Assembly: GCF_032854445.1 (NCBI RefSeq)
Contig: NC_088296.1
Coordinates: 4,799,246-4,863,245 of the forward strand
Source: Liolophura sinensis
Taxonomy: Eukaryota; Mollusca; Polyplacophora; Chitonida; Chitonidae
Length of the DNA stretch: 64,000 nt
Reading direction: 5' to 3'
The position numbers and the translations under genes were made by a program. The notes under the pieces were generated by a model, which did no database searches, had not been told where the DNA came from, and saw only the letters and a list, made by a program, of their open reading frames with translations. Below are positions 11,489 through 40,990 of this stretch, one piece after another (position 1 is the first letter of the stretch; each line of letters opens with the position of its first letter).

Positions 11489-11678
11489 GTGAGTTCAAGT
11501 AGGCCTTCAGCTCATGTTGGCTTCCTCTCCGGCCTGGGAAGGTTTGACAGCAAACTGCGGATGATCGTGGGTTTCCCTCGGGCTTTTTCCGGTTTCCTCC
11601 CATTATAATGCTGGCTGCCGCCGTATCAGTGAAATATTTTTGAGTTCGGCGTAAAACACCAATCAAATAAATAAATTC
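11489..11678 (+). mobile_element. Main SINE, plus-strand copy
   Basis: From 'gtgagttcaagta' (B-box remnant) through the core 'gtgggtttccctcgggc' and 'ataatgctggctgccgcc' to the tail 'ggcgtaaaacaccaatc' and AATAAATAAA. Confidence 0.85.
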
Positions 11679-11679
11679 A

Positions 11680-12480
11680 ATGAGCTGGTATATCCGCATA
11701 TCCTCTACCAAATGACCAACACAGCAACCTAAACTTTACAACTTCCAGTTCTACCATACTGCAGAGTGCTCCGCAATTAGAAGCAGACATTCGTATGCAA
11801 CCCGTCAAATAAAATGTACGTTACAGGCCTATAACTCTAAGACAAATTTATTTATGAATTGATATTCAGAATTAATCTATTAAATTTAAATATGATCTGC
11901 CAAAGAAAATTGATGATATGGCAAATTATTCAAGTGTCGGACAAAATATCCTTTCTATTTTTGCGTACTTTGCTCATAACATAACATATGGATGAAAACT
12001 AGTTCTTGTTTCTTGACGAACATAACATTTTGTCATTTGTGATATTTAACCACGTGAATCTTGCAACCTTAAATGAAAAACACGGCCATAAATGATACAC
12101 CACCAGTTAGAAGTAGATCTTTAAATAGTTTTACATGTGAATGCCTACCTTATAGGAACTATATACGGGACAATTTTTGTATATTTTCGATTTATGGAAT
12201 TCAAACTCTTTTTCAGATGGTTCTTACTTTTGTCCTTTAATAGCCGACTTATGCACTTTTGGAAAATACCGCATTCGGTTCATTGCGTTTTGTTTCCCCC
12301 ATATAAAATATTTTGCATTGAAGATGTTTGCAAACCTGCCTGAAATGAAGAAATGTACAGTAACACTTTGGGTCTTTTAAAGGTAATAGTAAATCGTTTT
12401 CTTCTTCTTCTTCCTTTTTAAGAGAGAAGAAATGACTGACATTTATGAATTTCTGTGACTTCTGTGAGACGTACGCTAAT
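11680..12480. other. Intergenic region upstream of FECH
   Basis: AT-rich, no ORF worth keeping. A pyrimidine run with repeated TTC lies at about 12400-12420. The distal FECH promoter is presumably here but no site can be named. Confidence 0.4.
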
Positions 12481-12510
12481 ACAGTAGCCTCCCTTTGGCC
12501 AGACTCTTCG

Positions 12511-12518
12511 TATAAAAG
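12511..12518 (+). promoter_or_regulatory. TATA box just upstream of the FECH start codon
   Basis: TATAAAAG, a full consensus, followed by a GC-rich stretch. Its distance to the ATG at 12543 is only 32 bp, so a normal TATA-directed start site would fall almost on the ATG. Either the 5' leader is close to zero or transcription starts farther upstream. Confidence 0.55.
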
Positions 12519-12542
12519 AGGCGCGTTACTGCTCCCGGGAAG

Positions 12543-30473
<17,931 letters not shown>

Positions 30474-30925
30474 ACGTGAATCTCCAGTAGCATTTTTAAA
30501 AAAAAAAATTTTATTTTTTAAAATTTTTTTTGTTGAGAATTTTTTCCTGTTAAGAATTTTTTTTAGGTGAGTGATGTTGATGTTGTGGTGAAAACATGAA
30601 ATTCTGACCCTGAGCAGTTTTTTGTTTTTCACACAAGGCATATGTCATGATATTCTGTATTCACATGTGTGTATTCATGTATTCACATGTGTGTATTCAT
30701 GTATTCACATGTGTGTACAAGTGGACCTACATGTAAGGTGATGTCCTGTGTATTTCTATCTCTGAGTTAAGAGTCACACCAGTAACATAAGACTGATCCT
30801 TGTGTAGGGTTGTAATATTAAGGCTATGGCATAATGACCGATTGGAGTATTGTTATTTGTTGACATACACATTTTAATATGTATAAAAAAATTTTCGTGT
30901 AGTTTTGCTTGTTTGATATGCTTTA
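30474..30925. other. Proximal FECH 3' untranslated region
   Basis: Begins with a T/A-rich stretch (30493-30565), then a short repeat 'tattcacatgtgtgtattca' at about 30657-30715. I found no AATAAA or ATTAAA here; the nearest AATAAA is in the SINE at about 31505. Confidence 0.5.
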
Positions 30926-30930
30926 ATATG

Positions 30931-32440
30931 TTCAGCTTGTTCAAGTTCAACACATGTTCAGCTTGTTCAAGTTCAACACATGTTCAGCTTGTCCAAATTC
31001 AACACAAGTTCAGCTTGTTCAAGTTCAACACAAGTTCAACTTGTTCAAGTTCAACACATGTTCAGCTTGTCCAAGTTCAACACAAGTTCAACTTGTTCAA
31101 GTTCAACACATGTTCAGCTTGTCCAAGTTCAACACATGTTCAACTTGTTCAAGTTCAACACAAGTTCAGCTTGTTCAAGTTCAACACATGTTCAGCTTGT
31201 CCAAGTTCAACACATCTTCAGCTTGTTCAACTTCAACACATGTTCAGCTTGTTCAAGGTCAACACATCTTCAGCTTGTCCAAGTTCAACACATCTTCAGC
31301 TTGTTCAAGTTCAACACATGATCTGCTTGTTGAAGTTCTGCACATTTTCAGCTGGTTCAATACATGTTCAGCTTGTTCAAGTTCAACACATCTTCAGCTT
31401 GTTTAGTCGTGGGTTTCCCCCAGGCTGTGCCCAGTTTCCATCCAGCATAATGCTGACTGCCGTCATGTAAGTGAAATATTCTTGAGTACGGCCTAAAACA
31501 CCTATCAAATAAATAAATAAATAACTTCAGCTTGTTCAGGATCAACACATGTTCAGCTTGTTCAAGTTCAACACAAGTTCAGCTTGTTCAAGTTCAACAC
31601 AAGTTCAGCTTGTTCAACACATATTCAGCTTGTTCAAGTTCAACACATGTTCAGCTTGTTCAAGCTCAACACATGTTCTGCTTGTTCAAGTTCAACACAT
31701 GTTCAGCTTGTTCAAGTTCAACACATAGTCAGCTTGTTCAAGTTAAACACATGGTCAGCTTGTTCAAGTTCAACACATGTTCAGCTTGTTCAAGTTCAGC
31801 TTGTTCAATACATGTTCAGCTTGTTCAAGTTCAACACATGTTCAGCTTGTTCAAGGTCAACACATCTTCAGCTTGTTCAGTTTCAACACATCTTCAGCTT
31901 GTTCAAGTTCAACACAAGTTCAGCACCAGTTCAACTTGTTCAACACGTGTCTACCTTGTTGAAGTTCAACACAGGTTCAGCTTCTTCACGTTCAACACAT
32001 CTTCAGCTTGTTGAAGTTCAACACATCTTCAGCTTGTTGAAGTTCAACACATGTTTAGCTTCTTCAAGTTCAACACATGTTCAGATTGTTCAATACATGT
32101 TCAGCTTGTTCAAATTCAGCACATGTTCTGCTTGTTGAAGTTCAACACATGTTTAACTTGTTCAAGGTCAACACATGTTCAACTTGTTCAATACATGTTC
32201 AGCTTGTTCAAGTTCAACACAAGTTCAGCTTGTTCAATACATGTTCAGCTTGTTCAAGTTCAACATATCTTCAGCTTATTCTGGTTCAACACATCTTCAG
32301 CTTGTTCAACACAAGTTCAGCTTGTTCAATACATGTTCAGCTTGTCCAAGTTCAACACATGTTCAGCTTGTTCAAGTTCAGCTTGTTCAAGTTCAACACA
32401 TGTTCAGCTGGTTCAAGCTCAACACAAGTTCATCTGGTGG
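30931..32440. repeat. 26-bp minisatellite downstream of FECH, with a SINE inserted
   Basis: Units 'ttcagcttgttcaagttcaa' + 'cacatg', with variants cttgtcc, caagtt and shortened forms; about 50 units on both sides of a SINE at 31404-31524. All three plus frames are open through the unit, which explains several overlapping false ORFs. Confidence 0.95.
31404..31524 (+). mobile_element. Main SINE, 5'-truncated, inserted in the 26-bp array
   Basis: Starts at 'gtcgtgggtttcccccaggc', ends 'caaataaataaataaataa', and is bordered on both sides by array sequence. It brings the first AATAAA downstream of FECH. Confidence 0.88.
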
Positions 32441-32880
32441 TTCATATTCAGCAAATATGCACATCTTGGAGTTCAAGATTCTTTTGACATTTTTATCTAC
32501 TTTAATTGAGTGATATTGTATTCTTATAAAAGGAATGTCAGAAAATGCATTTACATCTGTGCTCAAAGCATAGTGCTCTGCTTTTCTTCAAAATCTAAAA
32601 TTATTTTTGTCTCATTTTAGCAGTAATTTACTTTCCTTCACAAGTGTTACTTTTCTCTCTGTGACGGACAGTATGTAACGTGTAACTTCACAGACCACGA
32701 AGTGTTTTAACCTTTCGCTTCCAACACATTGTGTTAATGTACATGTTTATTAACACAATACAAGTTAGACACAGAAAGAATAATCCTTAAAAACAAAAAT
32801 GGTACAACAAACATTTTCAGACTGTTCACTCGCACACTTTCTGCCTTCTCTCTAACACTCTTTGACTTCTATTTTTCACA
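32441..32880. other. No gene seen
   Basis: Non-repetitive AT-rich sequence between two arrays. Confidence 0.4.
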
Positions 32881-33385
32881 CTGCATAACTGTGTCTGAAC
32901 ATGCATTCATACTTCTTAGACACTTTTTGACTTTTAATGAATTCTGACTTTTTATACACTTTCTGATTTTTGTTACATACTTTCATCTTCTCACAGACTT
33001 TTTGACTTCCTAAACACTTCATGACTTTTCACACACTTTATTCCTTGTTACATATTTTCTGACATACCTGAAAACTTTTTGACTTCTTGCACACTTTTGG
33101 ACTTCTACACTTTCAGACTTTTTACACTCTTCTGTCTTCTCATGCACTTTCTGACATACCTGAACATTTTCTGACTTCTTATGTACTTTCTGACTTCTTA
33201 CACACTTTTGGACTTCTTACACACTTTCACCCTTTTTACACACTTCTATCTTTTCACACACTTTCTGACTTCTTCACTTCTCAAACACTTCATGACTTTT
33301 CACACACTGTATTCCTTGTTATGTGCTTTCTGACATACTCGAACACTTCTTGACTTCTTACACACTTTCAGACTCTTTGTTCATA
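32880..33385. repeat. Degenerate about 20-bp T-rich tandem repeat
   Basis: Diverged units round 'tttctgacttcttacacac' with variable length. Much older than the neighbouring arrays judging from divergence. Confidence 0.7.
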
Positions 33386-33664
33386 GGTACACATCTTAGG
33401 ACATAAATGCAAGAAAGATATGGTGCTAATTTTCTGCTCTTGTGTGGAAATGTTCAGTATATGTGTGCATTGAGTATTAAGCTTGTTTGAGATTTTGCAG
33501 TGGTCTGCAGATGATAGTGAGCCAGGTGCTAACACAAGATAGGCTACAGTGTGGTGATTTTTCACTTCAACTGGATAGCCAGTTTGAAGTTGGCAGATTT
33601 TAGTGGTACTTGTCCTTCATGTACCCAAAAGAGATTCCTCGTGGGAGATGGAGTTTAAAGTGCT

Positions 33665-33845
33665 AACCCAGCATAATGACTGGAGCCTGTCACCAGTGTG
33701 ATCTCTGTAAGTCCAGTTGGTCTTGTTAGCTTCCTCTCAGTTCGTACATGGGAAGGCCTGTCAGCAACCTGCGGATGGTCGTGGGTTTCCTTCGTTGCTC
33801 TGCCTGTTTTCGACCCACAATGATGTGGGTCGAAAATAAATAAAA
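33665..33845 (+). mobile_element. Main SINE truncated by a perfect hairpin
   Basis: Normal body to 'ctctgcctgttttcgaccca', then TTTTCGACCCACA (33807-33819), loop ATGA, TGTGGGTCGAAAA (33824-33836), then AATAAA. The usual 'ataatgctggccgccgtcgt' segment is absent. Confidence 0.85.
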
Positions 33846-34239
33846 GACATTGATAGTGGGATTGATCATTATGTAGATATCAAGCCACAGTTTCGTAGAT
33901 CTGTAAATACCCAGCCACAGTTTCGTAGTTGACACTGTGGTGGCAGTGATTTCGTTACATGCAGCTTCTAAGTTGTCAAGGGGCCAACAGCTCAGTGTGG
34001 TTACTGTTGCCAATGGTGAGTGAGAGTTATCGAACTTTTGTCTGTGTGATTTGAGATGACGGCTGTTTCTTGAAGGGATATTGCTCTTCCAATGTCTGGT
34101 CATACCGAATGAAAATATCAAATGTAACATTGCCGTATTTGACTTAACACAGATTGCTGTATGCATTGTTGTTATGTTTGAGTTGTAATCCAGCAAGAAG
34201 GGACATTAAAGTGTTACTGAACGGCATAAGTGCAATATC
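33846..34239. other. No gene seen; short local duplication
   Basis: 'ccacagtttcgtag' occurs twice (about 33884 and 33915) within a 30-bp imperfect tandem duplication. No coding signal. Confidence 0.5.
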
Positions 34240-34480
34240 TCGAATGGTAACAGCTCAGCTGGTTAGCGCGTCAGCGCAGCGCAATGACCCAGGAGACTCT
34301 CACCAATGCGGTCGCTGTGAGTTCAAGTCCAGCTCATGCTGGCTTCCTCACCGGCCATACGTGGAAAGGTCTGTCGGCAACCTGCATATGGTCGTGGGTG
34401 TCCTCTCACCATAATGTTGGCCGCCGTCGTATAAGTGAAATATTCTTGAGTACGGCGTAAAACATCAAATAAATAAATTG
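34240..34480 (+). mobile_element. Main SINE, best full-length copy
   Basis: tRNA-like head with A-box 'cagctcagctggttagcgcg' and B-box 'gagttcaagtccagctc'; then 'ggaaaggtctgtcggcaacc', 'ggtcgtgggtgtcctctcac', 'ggccgccgtcgtataagtga', 'tgagtacggcgtaaaacatc' and AATAAATAAA. About 235 bp, the reference for the other copies listed here. Polymerase III type, non-coding. Confidence 0.92.
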
Positions 34481-35490
34481 AATGCATATGGCCCTAGATT
34501 TTATTGTCTGTGTATGTATAATATTATTTTCATTTTTGGTCTGTAATACTTGATATTTGCTACATTTTGTTAGTCTTCAGAGAATTTCTGTTAGAAATGA
34601 AATCTCAGTCCCGAGTACAAATCTGGCTGAAAAAATGTTAAACGATCAAATTCAAGTTGAGATAAAGGAGAAATGTGCTAAATCTGGCCATAGTTGGCAG
34701 AATCGTCCGAACGCTGTTAATACCTAATATATAAAACTAGAGTAAAAATACCAGTGCCTGCAACAGAAGACTCAACTTTACATAACTACACATGAAACCC
34801 GGAAAAATAGTCCAATCTCAACCAAACAACGTTCGTTCGAAAGCTGACTCATTAAGTTTTAGTCGTTTGGTTGTGATTGGACTATATTTCCATGTTTTGT
34901 GTCCAGTTATCTAAGGTTGGATCTTCTGTCCTAGGCTCTGAAGTTATGTACCTTGTTATATACATTAGGTATACATAGCGGTCGGACGATTGTGCCAAAT
35001 ATGAATGGGACTTGTCGTATATGTAGGGTTTAGATGGCGGTAAGGTCAGAATATAAAATACCCGCATTGGATAAAAAATATATATATATATATATGGTAC
35101 TTTCAAGATTGTAGTGGATATAGGTTTGTGTAGCAGTGGGTCCCTGCGTAGCAGTGAGGCCCTGCGTAGCAATGAGGCTCTGTGTAACCATACAACACCC
35201 ACATGTACAACCTGAAAACTATTCTGTTGAATGTAAGGTAATTCTATGTTTTAGTGATGCTAGAATGTATTACGTTACTATAACATTATATCTTATGGAC
35301 ACCCCAGTACACTGAGAAAACAATTCTGTTAACTAACAGAGCAAGTATTCAAATGTTCTACCATCACTTGGACAATATTGAATTCTCTCAGATGAACGCC
35401 TTAGTTTTGAGTGCGTATGTAAATATGTTGGCTGGATAACAGGTAATGGGTTAATGTTTACTATACACAAGGGATTGCGCGAAAACCAAA
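34481..35490. other. Intergenic; (TA)n and a 22-bp triplicate
   Basis: Simple (TA)n at about 35068-35093, and 'cctgcgtagcagtgaggc' type 22-bp units three times at 35128-35185. Segment 35235-35380 weakly resembles 37140-37320 ('agaatgtatt', 'aattctgttaa', 'cacttggacaa'). Confidence 0.5.
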
Positions 35491-35491
35491 T

Positions 35492-35580
35492 GATTGGCGT
35501 GCTAGCGTAGCGCAGCACGACGGTCTGCGAACCTCTCACCAATGCGATCGTTGTGAATTCAAGTGCAGCTCATGCTGGTC
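35492..35580 (+). mobile_element. Main SINE, head-only fragment
   Basis: 'ggcgtgctagcgtagcgcag', 'ctctcaccaatgcgatcg', 'gaattcaagtgcagctcatg'; the body is missing. Confidence 0.75.
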
Positions 35581-36114
35581 ATGCATCTCACGCAAAGTGT
35601 GCGTGTAGGCCACGTTCTCCTTTGTCTCGGCTTGTTTTGTCAATCTCCAAATTTTAGAGAAATTATGGCCTTTCATTTGACTTATAAAATCTCACGATTT
35701 TTTCTTTAAAAAGTGTGAACTTTCTGTCGGAGGATTTGTCAACATGTAAGCTAACAGTTGACATGGTATAGGTACAGGTATCTATCCTAGATACGTATTT
35801 TTGCAATTAAACAACTGATTTAATTAACGTATTGTTGTCTGTTCTTCTGTTCAGCTGCGTTGAGCAGCGTTACGAGAAGGCGGAGATGTTCAGCTGCCGT
35901 GAGCAGCTGTACGGGAAGATGGATATGATGTTAATTTTTTTAGGCGGAGGTTGGTGGGTTTTTTTTCGCTTTTGGTCGTGGTGTGCTTCGCAGCTTTTTA
36001 TCCTTCCAACCTACCTCCTGAAAAATCCCTAAATATATAGTGATCACTTTTTCTGTGGGTTCGTGAGTCCGATTTGCATATGTCTTGGAAATGTCTTTGA
36101 GGTGAATCGTGAAA
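35581..36114. other. No gene seen; 39-bp tandem duplication at 35851-35928
   Basis: 'ttcagctgc..tgagcagc' is present twice in a row; translated, it gives the paired phrases CVEQRYEKAEM / CREQLYGKMDM. The short frame carrying it (35832-36032) has no other support. Confidence 0.45.
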
Positions 36115-36450
36115 TTCATTGAGTACGCTGGTAGAGCGTCCATTTTGGGAACAGTAGATCCACGGTCAATCCTTGGTCAGGTAACACCTTAGACCTTAAA
36201 AAAATTGGCGCTTTGCATTAAGGGGACAGTGCCACGACTGGTTGACCCGTATCAGTATAACGGCTCGGGCGGGACGGCTTACTTGCCGTCGGTAAGTCGT
36301 CTCAGTGAAGCAGCGCTAGATAAGAGAGCAGTAGAAATCCGTCCTGCAACAAGGAGGCACATTACATGCACTCCCAAGGGCTCCTTCGTCGTCATATGAC
36401 TGGACGGTTGTAAAGTACGACGCTTAACCCTAAGCACTCACTCACTCGTT
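36115..36450 (+). mobile_element. SINE type 2, plus-strand copy
   Basis: Head with A-box-like 'acgctggtagagcgtccatt' and B-box-like 'acggtcaatccttgg'; body 'cgtatcagtataacggctcg', 'agtcgtctcagtgaagcagc'; tail 'cttcgtcgtcatatgactgg' and 'aagcactcactcactc'. Same element as at 2.7 and 37.7 kb in the opposite orientation. Confidence 0.8.
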
Positions 36451-36555
36451 GAGTACGCTAGCCCTAAGGCCACGTTCGGAAACTAACCCAATCCGCCCAT
36501 AAGTTTTACATGTTACAAGAGAATAACATTCCGTTGTTCTCACTGAATTAACTTG

Positions 36556-36630
36556 ATTGATTTATTTGTGATCAACACCGTCCTCAGGAATTTTTCACTT
36601 ATGTGACGGCGGTCAGCGTTATCAGTGGAA
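36556..36630 (-). mobile_element. Main SINE tail fragment, minus strand
   Basis: 'tgatttatttgtgatcaaca' and 'tgacggcggtcagcgttat' on the plus strand. Confidence 0.7.
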
Positions 36631-36834
36631 TAAACCCGAGTGGCAGGAGTAAACCAACGCTAGATAACAGACCAACCTATTGACCTGAAGCCGCAATGCC
36701 ACACTTCATTGGCCAGAGGCCTGGTATATGTAAGTAGTTGCAGCGACCCACGGCTTTAAACATATGAGCGATTCGGTGTAATGGGCTATTCAATATTTCC
36801 AGGTCACCACTTTGTTTTCTTTTCTGTAGAATTG

Positions 36835-37014
36835 TACTGCAACTCGTGTTGGTTTCCTCTCCAGCCGTACGTGGGAAGGTCCTCCAGCAACCTGCATATG
36901 GTCGTGAGTTCCCCCAGGCTCTGTCCGGTTTCCTCCCACCATAATGCTGGCCGCCGTCGCATAAGTGAAATATTCTTGAGTATGACGTAAAACACCAGTC
37001 AGAATAAATAATTG
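36835..37014 (+). mobile_element. Main SINE, plus-strand copy without tRNA head
   Basis: 'gtacgtgggaaggtcctcca' to 'agtatgacgtaaaacaccag'. Confidence 0.88.
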
Positions 37015-37677
37015 AATTAAATGATAATCTAGCAAGTAGATGGTTTCCACTTCAAGATACACGCGAGTGATTCGCGGCAACATGTTTTCTAACGATGTAG
37101 AAACACTCAAAAAATGAATGTCTTAATTTCCACAGACTGTCATCTGAGTGATGGCAGAATGTATTCCGCTACTGTAACAGATAATTCTGTTAAATATAAC
37201 ACATATATTTTATTAATTCATCATAAAGATTCTATTAAACAAACAGGATATTATGTTGAATATTACACACTATTATGTCGTAATAACAACACACATTCTA
37301 GCTTCACTTAGACAACAGATTTTCTGTTCAAATGAAAGATTAATTTTTTTAGGGGAATTTGCTGATGATTAAATATCTCTTTTCTGCTGGTTGTACTCTA
37401 GGTATTGGAAATGTTTTTAGCAGTTATGTCGGTACTATTGTAATTTTTTAAAAAAAGGGAATAGAGTTACATGGTGAAGAATTGTGCTGAGTAAGAACAG
37501 TGGGTGTAAGTTCTGTATAAAACATATAATACTGAGTTAATGTTGATCGGCGTTCAAGAGAAAAGATTTGTCGTTTGTGTGGTTGTCATTTTTTGTCCAA
37601 AGCCCTGGGCTATCGTGTCACGACAATGTTCTCTTGTACAGAACATGAAGCCGTCCTCTTCTTGGCGCACCTCTCAC
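37015..37677. other. No gene seen
   Basis: AT-rich. 'gttctcttgtacagaacatg' near 37628 resembles the DR2 phrase at 38785, so DR2-like sequence may begin here. Confidence 0.4.
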
Positions 37678-38030
37678 GAGTGAGTGAGTGAGTGCTTGGG
37701 GTTTAACATCATGCTTAACAATTATTCAGTTCTATGACGACGAAAGAGTCCATAGAGAGTATGTTATGCGCATCCTTTTTGCAGGATCGCTCTTTCATCT
37801 GGTGCTGCTTCACTGAGACAACTTACCAAAGGCAAGTAAGTTGCCCCGCAGGAGCCATTATACTGATACGAGGCACCCAGTGGTTGCACTATCCCCTGTA
37901 TGCTGACCGCCAAGCGAGGAAGTTACAACTTCCTGTTCTTTAAGGCCTTAGGTGTGGCCCGACCCAGGGTTAACCCTGGATCTACTGCCCCCGAAGCTCT
38001 ACCAACTGTGCTATCGGGGCCGGAAGGGTC
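37678..38030 (-). mobile_element. SINE type 2, minus strand, second composite copy
   Basis: Tail 'gtgagtgagtgcttggggtt' at the left; tRNA-like head at the right, where the minus strand reads 'ggccccgatagcacagttgg' and 'ggtagagcttcgggggcag'. Better preserved than the 2.7-kb copy. Confidence 0.8.
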
Positions 38031-38119
38031 ACGTGTACACGCACGTTTCACGATAGCGTCCTCTTGTACACTCACACATCAGGAAGATGTGTTCTTGTAC
38101 CTGCATACATCAGGACGGT

Positions 38120-38500
38120 GTTCTCTAGTACCCGCTCATTTCCCCACTGTGTCCACTTGTCCGCGGACATTTCCCCACTGTGTCAACTCGTACCCGCGCA
38201 TTTCCCCACTGTGTCCACTTGTCCGCGGACACTTCCCCGCTGTGTCCCCTTGCACGCGCACATTTCCCCACTGTGTCCACTTGTCCGCGGACACTTCCCC
38301 ACTGTGTCCACTTGTCCGCGGACACTTCCCCGCTGTGTCCCCTTGCACGCGCACATTTCCCCACTGTGTCCACTTGTCCGCGGACACTTCCCCGCTGTGT
38401 CCACTTGCACGCGCACATTTCCTCACTGTGTCCACTTGTCCGCGGACACTTCCCCGCTGTATCCACTTGCACGCGCAGATTTCCCCACTGTGTCATCTTG
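38120..38500. repeat. 31-bp minisatellite, dimeric form
   Basis: Same unit as at 3.1-3.7 kb, but here units with GTCCGCGGAC alternate with units carrying 'cttgcacgcgcacattt', giving a 62-bp higher-order period. Overlapping frames on both strands are not genes. Confidence 0.88.
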
Positions 38501-38504
38501 TAAG

Positions 38505-38850
38505 GACACGCATCGCTGTGTTCTCTTACATCTAACGATGACGTACTCTTGTACAATGTAATTAAAGACGTAAAACGCAGAGAGTAAACCAGAGCAGCGA
38601 CGACAGTGTGATAGACGTACAGCACAGAGAGTAAAACAAGAGCTGCGACGACAGTGTGATAGCTGGCAAATGGTCACACGTAACCGATGAAATACAGCCT
38701 CTTGTAAATTTACCTCAATCAGGGTTTTATTCTGTTCAGGTAAATGCATAAATAGTAGCTATCTCGCACATCTCTGGACCGTATTCTCTTGTACATGAAC
38801 ATCTCCACGCACACGTAATGCCTCAGACTAACATGTGATAACTCAATTCG
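38505..38850 (+). repeat. Dispersed repeat DR2, copy 2 (intact)
   Basis: Matches 3735-4066 and continues without interruption through 'cctcagactaacatgtgata' towards DR1. It therefore shows the arrangement before the transposon entered copy 1. Confidence 0.7.
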
Positions 38851-38904
38851 AATGACCCAAGCAGGCCTGAGAAAGGAATATGTAGATGTCGCTGCTGTCA
38901 CTAC

Positions 38905-39310
38905 TCCAGTGTTGTGTTCAGTATAACCGACTGACTGGTAGCTTGTTTGGTAGTTTGGTTGAAATTCTAGGCGTGTGAATTCTATGAACCGTTATAATCA
39001 AAGCGCAACCAAGATACATATTTTGTTACCGAAAACTGATATTCTGGCATGGTACACGATTTGAATAATGATTTCACTCAGTCGCCTAGAGCATGCCTTG
39101 CATCTTTTCAACAGCATTGAAAACTGTTGACTGCTTCTCTTTGCTTGATTCCGTCCTATTTTCGTACTTTGTATACTTTCTTAGTTCTTTTGTGGCTGGT
39201 GTCATACGTCGTTTTGGGGAATTGGCCTAGCGATAATCGACCTTGAACGTCCGAATTGATTGATAGCTGGTATTCGAATGTCTGTTTCGACGCATAGATT
39301 CAAGTGATTG
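38905..39310 (+). repeat. Dispersed repeat DR1, fullest copy
   Basis: Complete series of blocks from 'taaccgactgactggtagc' through 'cattgaaaactgttgactgc', 'atactttcttagttctttt' and 'cgaccttgaacgtccg' to 'acgcatagattca'. Use as reference for the family. Confidence 0.7.
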
Positions 39311-40625
39311 ATGTGCGCCACAAACGATATAAGGAGATGAATGAAGCGTTGCATGCAAAATAACGTAGATTAGAAAGTCACATGAAGTCTCAAAAAAAAA
39401 AAAAAATAAACTGGGCCCTGAGGTCCACCTATACCTAAAGTACATAGAGAGGTAAAACAGATAGACTAAAAGTAGCAAAAAAAAAAAAGTCACAAAAAGC
39501 TCAAGCACACGCAGGATTAAAACCGGCGACATTCATTTAAAAACTTAGCAACGGCTTTAAAACGGTCGATGAGGCTTGTGTGGCATATTTGCACTTTCTA
39601 ACATTCGTTAAAGGCCACGTGTGTTCCACCACCCTATACCTATGGCTACGGCTATGTGAATGGAGCGTATGAAAAGATACCCGATTCGAATGTGACAGGC
39701 CAACTAACAACCAACACATATAAAAGTCCCCATACAGAGCTGACTGTCAGAGGTATAAACGGGGAAGGTGGGTTGTTTGTTTGATATGCGATGTGGGAGG
39801 GATGGTGATGGTGTAGATCTGTGGGCTCCAGGCAGAGGAAGGCTGGCCTGGCCACCAGGTGTCGCCTATGTCGATAGCTTCGGGGAATCTCCGCTGTTGC
39901 CATGAGTCATCCAATCGGAAAATAATTGTTTATAGTTTGTTAAATTGTAAGTAAATTTTTATTCTGTAATGTTAGCACTTCCCAAATTGCCTAGCCCGCC
40001 GTCAATTAGTCTCCACAGCACCAGGAATAATGCATTAGCGGACGTCACTCTTTCATCGCGATCGTCATTTCAGTGAAACAACAACATCCAAAGATCAAGA
40101 CATCCCATATTTAGGCTACACGTACGCAGAATATAGAATGAAATGGATTTGCAAAATTGTTTGTAGTTGATGGAACATGGTGATTTCCTACATCGAACAT
40201 ATAAGTTAGCAGGGCACACGTACGTAACCGGGCAGCAGCTTCTTAACGTAGTGTATCATTCAAGGGGAGTAACTCGTGTATTTAATTGTCACAACAAACG
40301 GAAATGCGCGTATATTTTCTTTCTTTCAATACTATTAGACAACTGTTTAAACATTGTGGAATGATCAGTTGATTATTAGAATAATCACGGAGATAATAAC
40401 TATGGAAATTTCAAAACGCCTGATTTTAAAATTTTCTAAAATTTCCAGATTAATTAAATTTTAAAGAACGCAAACAGGATTAAATTTTCTGTCGACACAT
40501 CAAACCAGCTGCACACAAAAGTTCTCTTCCCAATGGATACATTTCTGATAGGCTAATTTGCGCCACCTTGCGTACATTGGTTAACATACAAAATCTAGAA
40601 AAAAATTAAGTTAGCCTTGGTTACC
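39311..40625. other. Intergenic, no gene supported
   Basis: A-runs at about 39392 and 39478. A minus-strand frame at 39652-39903 (83 aa) has no domain or clear splice sites and is not called. The rest is AT-rich. Confidence 0.4.
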
Positions 40626-40715
40626 ATGGCAGCCGTCAAGGTGGACAATGGATTTTGGTCAGGTTTATCTTATATCATTACTACACAGTTACTGGACAAG
40701 TTTTATGCAAATTAG
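40626..40715 (+). other. Small ORF with strong start context, 29 aa
   Basis: ttaccATGGcagcc is a near-ideal start context; the peptide begins MAAVKVDNGFWSG. Too short to judge. It could be a first coding exon with donor at G|GTTTAT after codon 13, or chance. Confidence 0.2.
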
Positions 40716-40849
40716 AGACGATTTTGCAAAATGAACTGCTGGAAGGGTTGGGGCGTTTTTGCTAAGGAAGGGCATCTATTGTTTGGCAAAAGATTCAGAC
40801 ACGTTGAAACATGTTTTATCCTGTTTCACAGAGACACCAGTATGGGAGG

Positions 40850-40990
40850 TAAGACTAAAGCTGCGACGACAGCGTGGTATTTGGCAAAATTGTCACACGC
40901 AACCAGTGTGAAATACGTCCTCTTGTCACTTTACCTCAGTTAAGGTTTTTTTCTAACTAATAGGCCTAATATAAATGTTTTAAAAGTAGC
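40850..40990 (+). repeat. Dispersed repeat DR2, partial copy
   Basis: 'agctgcgacgacagcgtgg', 'ttgtcacacgcaaccagtg', 'cctcagttaaggtttttt'. Confidence 0.6.

Noticed and set aside
30850-32513. Overlapping 110-206 codon frames
   Set aside because: Products of the 26-bp array, open in all three plus frames; no unique protein sequence.
34240-34330. tRNA gene suggested by A- and B-box
   Set aside because: The box-bearing part is the head of a SINE with the usual body and AATAAA tail; no cloverleaf with an intact acceptor stem.
39652-39903. 83-codon minus-strand frame in a GC-richer patch
   Set aside because: No recognised domain, no consistent splice sites; considered but not supportable.
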